Assembly (NCBI GenBank): GCA_007131625.1
Contig: SLQC01000035.1
Coordinates: 1-9,356 of the forward strand
Origin: Balneolales bacterium
GTDB taxonomy: Bacteria; Bacteroidota; Rhodothermia; Balneolales; Natronogracilivirgulaceae
DNA length: 9,356 nt
Reading direction: 5' to 3'
Numbering within the stretch: the first letter of the stretch is position 1; the number at the start of each line of letters is the position of its first letter. Under the pieces are notes generated by a model, which was not told the origin of the DNA, did no database searches, and saw nothing but the letters and a program-made list of their open reading frames with translations. Shown piece by piece: positions 5,277 to 9,356 of the stretch. Both the position numbers and the translations under genes were made by a program.

Positions 5277-6836
5277 ATGCGGTCGTTTTACCGATATTGC
5301 GGCGTACCTGTTCCGGGAATTACCTTGTTATTGACAGTCCTTTCCTATTCAACTGCCACCGGTATTGTTGATGCCACTTTGAGATCGGCATCAGAAGGGG
5401 ATACTGTGCTGATCCACCACTGGAATTTTAATGACATCCCGAATGATTTCGTTTTTTCCCCCACAGATCCGGAACTGCTGGATCTTTCCAGCCGCCTGTA
5501 CGGTGCATTTTTATCCTACGACGGTGCCCTCTGGGACCGGGTTAATGATCCCACACCTTTAAATGCCAGAGAGGATCCCTACATTCTGGAAGACGACCGG
5601 GCGCTGCGTTTGCGAAATCCGGCCGGGGCACTGACCATAGAACTTCCGACAACGGGATATCGTGACGTAGTTTTGCGCTATGCCATAACGCGAACTTCAA
5701 ACGGTGCCCGTACTCAGCAAATCGCCTATTCATTGGACGGCGGTGAAACCTATCAAACCGAGGGCTTGACGGAAACTGCTGTTTCGGTGAATGAGGATGA
5801 GTACAAACTGGTAGAACTGGATTTTTCAGGTATCGAAGGTGCGGATAACAACCCCGATTTTCAGGTCCGGCTGACGATGTCAGGCATTGGATCTGAACCG
5901 GAAAACGAAGACGGTAATCAGCGGATAAATCACGTCACACTTGAGGGTATGGTTGCACCTGACGAATTTTCCCATGATCTGATTCATCACTGGAAATTTG
6001 ACAATATACCGAATATTGATGGCAGCTTCCCGACGCGTGTGGAGATCAGCGCGGGCGGCATCACGGGCGGCGAAAGTATGATTGATGGAGCCTGGATACG
6101 CTATGATGGTGACTATTGGGACCGCGTGAATGCTCCCACTCCATTCAATGCGCGGGCTATTCCCTATGATGAGGAGGATGACCGGGCGCTTCGTTTGAGA
6201 AACCCCACCGGTGATTTCACCCTGCGACTACCTACGACAGGATACCGGGATATTGTATTTCGCTATGTCGTCAAACGGACCGGCAATGGTGCTGTTGGAC
6301 AGGAGATCGCTTATTCCACGGACGGCAATATCTTTGTGACCGACGAACTGCGGTTTAGTACGGTCCAGGTTGGGGAACGATACGTGCTGCATGAACTGAA
6401 TTTTTACGGAATCGATGCGGTAAACGACAATCCCGAATTCACGATTCGTATTACCGGGTCGGGTGTAGGCTCTGAACCGGAAAACAGGGAAGGTAATCAG
6501 CGATTCAATCATATAACCGTGGATGCCCGCTCTCTGGATGCTTTAACCGGTGAGAATCCGGAGCAGCTGCCGGACCGGATAAGACTGGATCCGAATTTTC
6601 CGAACCCGTTTAATCCGGACACGCAGATCCGTTTTGCATTGCCGGAAGAGGGGCATGTCACACTGGAAATATTCGATATCACCGGTCAAAAAATCACTAC
6701 CCTGATCGATCGTACCATGTTGGGCGGTGAGCATGTAACGGTTTTCAATGCGGATGGTCTATCCAGCGGAATCTACCTCTGCCGGCTTCAGGTAGGCGAC
6801 CAGCAATTTTTACGTCGCATGACGCTATTGAAATAA
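5277..6836 (+). CDS. Secreted protein of two related beta-rich units with a type IX secretion sorting tail; function unknown
   Basis: 519 residues. The N-terminus has arginines at 2 and 6, then a hydrophobic run GITLLLTVLSY (14-24), consistent with a Sec signal peptide cleaved shortly after, near STATG. The body is two homologous units (about 45-223 and 235-417). Both open with LIHHW, carry WDRVN.PTP.NAR, then DDRALRLRNP and LPTTGYRD, and close with NPxFxxRxT, GSEPEN..GNQR and NH.T. The closing pattern resembles a beta-sandwich domain common in surface proteins of Bacteroidota and relatives (inference from memory). The last 83 residues, starting LDPNFPNPFNPDTQIRF and ending LRRMTLLK, are a Por-type C-terminal sorting domain. 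The product is therefore probably exported by the type IX system and anchored at, or released from, the surface. The protein is acidic. No catalytic motif is visible, so binding or structure is as likely as enzymatic activity. The ATG at 5277 is chosen because the signal peptide follows directly; no Shine-Dalgarno is seen. Confidence 0.82.
   Translation: MRSFYRYCGVPVPGITLLLTVLSYSTATGIVDATLRSASEGDTVLIHHWNFNDIPNDFVFSPTDPELLDLSSRLYGAFLSYDGALWDRVNDPTPLNAREDPYILEDDRALRLRNPAGALTIELPTTGYRDVVLRYAITRTSNGARTQQIAYSLDGGETYQTEGLTETAVSVNEDEYKLVELDFSGIEGADNNPDFQVRLTMSGIGSEPENEDGNQRINHVTLEGMVAPDEFSHDLIHHWKFDNIPNIDGSFPTRVEISAGGITGGESMIDGAWIRYDGDYWDRVNAPTPFNARAIPYDEEDDRALRLRNPTGDFTLRLPTTGYRDIVFRYVVKRTGNGAVGQEIAYSTDGNIFVTDELRFSTVQVGERYVLHELNFYGIDAVNDNPEFTIRITGSGVGSEPENREGNQRFNHITVDARSLDALTGENPEQLPDRIRLDPNFPNPFNPDTQIRFALPEEGHVTLEIFDITGQKITTLIDRTMLGGEHVTVFNADGLSSGIYLCRLQVGDQQFLRRMTLLK
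5409..5945 (+). repeat. First of two homologous units in the secreted protein
   Basis: Encodes residues 45-223. Its partner begins 570 bp downstream. Similarity is visible in DNA as well as protein, for example GACCGGGCGCT and TCTGAACCGGAAAAC occur in both. This unit carries a different insert after the opening (PNDFVFSPTDPELLDLSS) from that of the second unit. Confidence 0.8.
5979..6527 (+). repeat. Second of two homologous units in the secreted protein
   Basis: Encodes residues 235-417. It aligns with the first unit from LIHHWKFDNIPN to NHITVDA, with a period of 190-193 residues. Most divergence is in the opening loop (about 246-272) and around the middle strand TDELRFSTVQVGERY. It is followed by a linker and the sorting tail. 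Confidence 0.8.
6585..6833 (+). other. Type IX secretion C-terminal sorting domain within the secreted protein
   Basis: Residues 437-519. The order is the family's own: the entry motif DPNFPNPFNPDTQIRF, then LPEEGHVTLEIFDITGQKI, a GGEHVTVFNADGLSSGIYLC strand pair and a basic end LRRMTLLK. The domain is known to direct passage through the outer membrane by the Por machinery, usually with removal of the tail. It is the strongest taxonomic marker in the window. Confidence 0.88.
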
Positions 6837-6838
6837 GG

Positions 6839-9076
6839 TCAGATATCCATAAACTCGTAAAAACGAATACCTTCCAGAATGCCTGCGGCATAATTGCCTT
6901 TTGCGAAATATACCCGGCGGTTGCCCCGCAGGCTTTCGATTTCCGGACTGTGGTTGCCCACCACTATAGCCAGACGTTTGCCATACAGCATCTCATAGTC
7001 GTTACCCGAATCGCCGGACACGAGGATTTTTTCCGGGGGGATGTTCCATTTGTTGCCCATATACTGAATGGCCCGGCCTTTGGAGGCTCGCTGCGGCAAA
7101 ATATCTACATAAGCTTCATGGGAATAGATCAGCTGATACCGAAGCTTTTCTTCAGTCAGCCGTTGATGGATCATGGCAATGTGGTCGTCATCCGGCTCCA
7201 TCAGATAACTGATTTTGAAATCCCGTTCACCGTCGCGTCCCTGGGGCTTCAGAAAATCAAAATCCGAAAGTACTTTCTTGATCCTTTCCGGCTTCCATTG
7301 ATAGGAGATATGTGAACGCCATCCCGAATCGAGGCTCAAATTTTCAAGGTTCGGACCGTAATAGATTTCGGTGCCTACCGACGCAATAATTACATCGGGG
7401 GTCGGTATATGCTTTTCTTTCAGGATCTCGTGAACAAGGTCCAGACTTCGACCGGTCGCTACCCCGAAACCGATTTTTCCGCGATGCGCTTCAATGACTT
7501 TGAGTAGTTCCCGGAGTGATTCGTCATCACCCACCAGCGTATCGTCAATATCGGTGATGAGCATCTTGTCCAGTTCAGCAAAACGCCAGCCCGGCGCCTC
7601 ACTGACGCCATGTACGCCGGTAATTTTTTTGTAGTCACCGATCACACTGTCTACTTCATCGAGAAACGACTCTGCATGAGCTGTCCAGGAATAATGTTTG
7701 CGGACCCCGTTGACACCATTGTTGGAATAATCCCGCCATTTTTCCTGATCGATCAGTATCGATTTGATCGCATCCCCCAGTGCCTTGCTGTCGGTGGTAT
7801 CCACTAACACGCCGTTTTTACAGTTTTTAATAATATCCTGCGGGCCACCGTCGTCAGGGGCGACAATCGGGACTCCGGCGGATGCCGCCTCGATGAGCGT
7901 AATCCCGAACGGCTCGTTGAGAGCCGAATTCACGAAAACACCCTGAAGATCGGCTGCCATTCGGAAAAGTTCCGGAACTTCAGTGGTCGGATTGTGTTTT
8001 TTGGGTAATGCCATTTCGCCGTAAAGATCGTACTTGTCCATCAACAGTAACATCTCGGTGAGAACTTCCTTCTCGTTTTCATCGAGATTGTCGATATCTT
8101 TTCTGATACCCGCAAAAATGGCCAGATTTGCGATCGCCTGAAGTTCCTTGTTTTCGCCGAAAGCAGTGACAAGACCCTGAATATTCTTCCGGCGATCCGG
8201 CCGGCAAATGGTCAGGATCAGCGGCTTGTCCTTGTTGTAGAAAAACCGCGCGAACTCCCTGTTCATTTTTTCACGGGCCTGGATGTAAGGCTCAGGTTTT
8301 TTGAATTTTTCGTCATGGTCGTAATAAAAGGGATAAAATTGCTCGATGTCGATCCCCGGTGCAATTACGGTGAATTCCGCTTTATTGCAGTTTTCGTACA
8401 GCTTGTACTGATTTATGATTTCGTGATTTGTACTCACAATGACGTGTGCCGCAGTTTGCAATACATCTTCTTCTGCTTTAATCCGCTCGTTGATGTTGAA
8501 CATTTCGACCATTTGCTTTTCGGTCATTCCTTTGCTGGCCAGTGATTGCTTTTTCGACCGTCCGAGGGAGTGACCGGTGAAGACAAATGGAATCCCAAGC
8601 AGTTTCGACAAATTTTGCGCCACAAATCCTGCATCGGCGTAATGCCCGTGCAGCAGATCCGGTCTGATATTTTCCTTTTTGTTGAAGCGGACCACATTGT
8701 CCACATACTCCGATAAATGTGGCCAGAGCAACTCTTTTCGAATATACCGTTTCCCTCCGCAACGAATGCGTATAATCCGGGCTTTGTCGTTAAGCGGCTC
8801 GATCTCTCGCTTGTAGTCGGAACTGACTCGCTTGTCATCCACCAGCCGGGTAAAAAGGTCGACTTGCTTGACACGATGTAATTTGCCGAGCGCCCTGGTC
8901 AGCTCCACAACGTATTTCGTCTGGCCGCCGGTATCGGCATCCCGACCCAGCTCCAGGTTCTCTCCTCTTATCAAACCGTGTATACTGAATAGCTGCAAAT
9001 GAAGTTGTATTTCTTGACTTCTTTTTGCTTTTTTTTGCTTTTTACTCAAAACTTTCCTGGTTAGGTTTTCATTCAA
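6839..9076 (-). CDS. Bifunctional sucrose-phosphate synthase / sucrose-phosphate phosphatase
   Basis: 745 residues, two fused enzymes. Residues about 25-480 are a GT4 retaining glycosyltransferase with the sucrose-phosphate synthase signature: SIHGLIRGENLELGRDADTGGQTKYV (pieces within 31-56), HGHYADAG (143-150), TGHSLGRSK (168-176), RPDRRKN (292-298) and the nucleotide-sugar site NEPFGITLIEAASAG (387-401) with E388 and E396. Residues about 503-745 are a HAD-IIB phosphatase with DIDDT (D509, D511), ATGRS (540-544), K666 and GDSGND (688-693), so all four catalytic motifs are present. Together they would turn UDP-glucose (or another NDP-glucose) and fructose-6-phosphate into sucrose-6-phosphate and then sucrose, a compatible solute. 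No ATG or GTG is usable near the N-terminus. The start shown is TTG at 9076, after an in-frame TAA. A second TTG at 9049 has a better ribosome site. The gene is convergent with the secreted-protein gene, 2 bp apart. A sucrose synthase is unlikely because of the HAD domain and the SPS signature. Confidence 0.92.
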   Translation of the reverse strand: MNENLTRKVLSKKQKKAKRSQEIQLHLQLFSIHGLIRGENLELGRDADTGGQTKYVVELTRALGKLHRVKQVDLFTRLVDDKRVSSDYKREIEPLNDKARIIRIRCGGKRYIRKELLWPHLSEYVDNVVRFNKKENIRPDLLHGHYADAGFVAQNLSKLLGIPFVFTGHSLGRSKKQSLASKGMTEKQMVEMFNINERIKAEEDVLQTAAHVIVSTNHEIINQYKLYENCNKAEFTVIAPGIDIEQFYPFYYDHDEKFKKPEPYIQAREKMNREFARFFYNKDKPLILTICRPDRRKNIQGLVTAFGENKELQAIANLAIFAGIRKDIDNLDENEKEVLTEMLLLMDKYDLYGEMALPKKHNPTTEVPELFRMAADLQGVFVNSALNEPFGITLIEAASAGVPIVAPDDGGPQDIIKNCKNGVLVDTTDSKALGDAIKSILIDQEKWRDYSNNGVNGVRKHYSWTAHAESFLDEVDSVIGDYKKITGVHGVSEAPGWRFAELDKMLITDIDDTLVGDDESLRELLKVIEAHRGKIGFGVATGRSLDLVHEILKEKHIPTPDVIIASVGTEIYYGPNLENLSLDSGWRSHISYQWKPERIKKVLSDFDFLKPQGRDGERDFKISYLMEPDDDHIAMIHQRLTEEKLRYQLIYSHEAYVDILPQRASKGRAIQYMGNKWNIPPEKILVSGDSGNDYEMLYGKRLAIVVGNHSPEIESLRGNRRVYFAKGNYAAGILEGIRFYEFMDI
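9047..9058 (-). promoter_or_regulatory. Candidate ribosome site and alternative TTG start of the sucrose-phosphate synthase gene
   Basis: On the minus strand AGGA (9058-9055) stands 5 nt before TTG (9049-9047), which is codon 10 of the longer reading. The longer TTG start at 9076 has no such site before it. Beginning at 9049 removes nine residues and leaves the whole GT4 domain. In another frame an ATG at 9072 opens only three codons before a TAA. Confidence 0.4.
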
Positions 9077-9271
9077 GGTTTAATAAATATGGTATTGCTC
9101 GAGGGGGGTCTAATATATTTAAAAAGTTCCAAACTTGCTTGAAAGAACAGATAGATGTTGGCACCACCACGTATTGGTATAACAGAATTGCAGATCGGTT
9201 TGTTTGATTGTTGGTTTGCCTGAAGTTCGACACAGATTCAGGATTCGCAGCATGGCTGAAATCTGCTGCAG

Positions 9272-9294
9272 AAAAAGGAACAGACACAGGTTCC
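9272..9294 (-). terminator. Candidate intrinsic terminator, minus strand, upstream of the sucrose-phosphate synthase gene
   Basis: On the minus strand GGAAC (9294-9290), an 8-nt loop and GTTCC (9281-9277) form a 5-bp stem followed at once by TTTTT (9276-9272). It sits about 15 nt past a minus-strand stop codon (9312-9310), as expected for the end of a gene entering from the right edge. The stem is short. Confidence 0.4.
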
Positions 9295-9309
9295 GGGTAA
9301 GAAAAAGAT

Positions 9310-9356
9310 TCAGGACCCTCCATAGGCATCATCGTCGAGGTCGTCAATATAGAATC
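9310..9356 (-). CDS. Possible C-terminal tail of a gene entering from the right edge
   Basis: In one minus-strand frame the edge reads FYIDDLDDDAYGGS followed by TGA at 9312-9310. An Asp-rich tail ending in small residues is protein-like, and the hairpin plus T-run just downstream fits a gene end. Only 14 codons are visible, so this rests mostly on the terminator. No family can be named. Confidence 0.28.
   Translation of the reverse strand, partial: FYIDDLDDDAYGGS

Noticed and set aside
9069..9347. Minus-strand 92-codon open frame just upstream of the sucrose-phosphate synthase gene
   Set aside because: It starts only at a TTG by the edge, its composition is unlike a folded protein, it crosses the candidate terminator and the AT-rich leader, and it overlaps the synthase start. 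A shorter frame ending at 9310 fits the edge better.

Overview
The window holds four complete protein genes and the start of a fifth, with possibly the last codons of a sixth at the right edge. Base composition is moderate, with AT-rich stretches between genes. Three features point to the Bacteroidota/Rhodothermota/Balneolota side of the bacterial tree. One is a secreted protein ending in the 'NFPNPFNP...' type IX secretion (Por) sorting tail typical of Rhodothermota, Balneolota and Ignavibacteria-like bacteria. The second is that three of the complete genes lack a recognisable Shine-Dalgarno site. The third is the style of the TypA sequence. A fused sucrose-phosphate synthase/phosphatase would suit a salt-adapted member that makes sucrose as a compatible solute. 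That habitat, and any finer taxonomy, is inference.

Left side: positions 339 down to 1 encode the N-terminus of a class I/II PLP-dependent aminotransferase on the minus strand. It diverges across an AT-rich 225-bp spacer from an acetoacetate-CoA ligase (565-2820). The ligase is clearly of the AacS family but carries a ten-unit hexapeptide tandem repeat (898-1077) where relatives have a short loop. The pair could act in amino-acid or ketone-body metabolism, since acetoacetate is a breakdown product of Leu, Phe and Tyr, but adjacency is the only evidence.

Middle: after a 347-bp gap comes typA/bipA (3168-4970), a ribosome-associated translational GTPase with all its motifs. After a further 306-bp gap with hairpins comes a secreted two-repeat protein with a sorting tail (5277-6836). 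Its two units, about 190 residues each, are clearly related in sequence.

Right side: on the minus strand, 9076-6839 encodes a bifunctional sucrose-phosphate synthase/sucrose-phosphate phosphatase with intact GT4 and HAD motifs. It meets the secreted-protein gene tail to tail with only 2 bp between the stop codons and no room for a terminator. Its start is non-ATG (TTG) and the N-terminus is lysine-rich and encoded by A-runs. Upstream, a hairpin with a T-run (minus strand) follows a possible acidic C-terminal tail of another gene cut by the window edge.

I see no mobile element, CRISPR array, tRNA, rRNA or defence system. The most unusual item is the hexapeptide array inside the acetoacetate-CoA ligase. 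The secreted tandem-domain protein has no assignable function.
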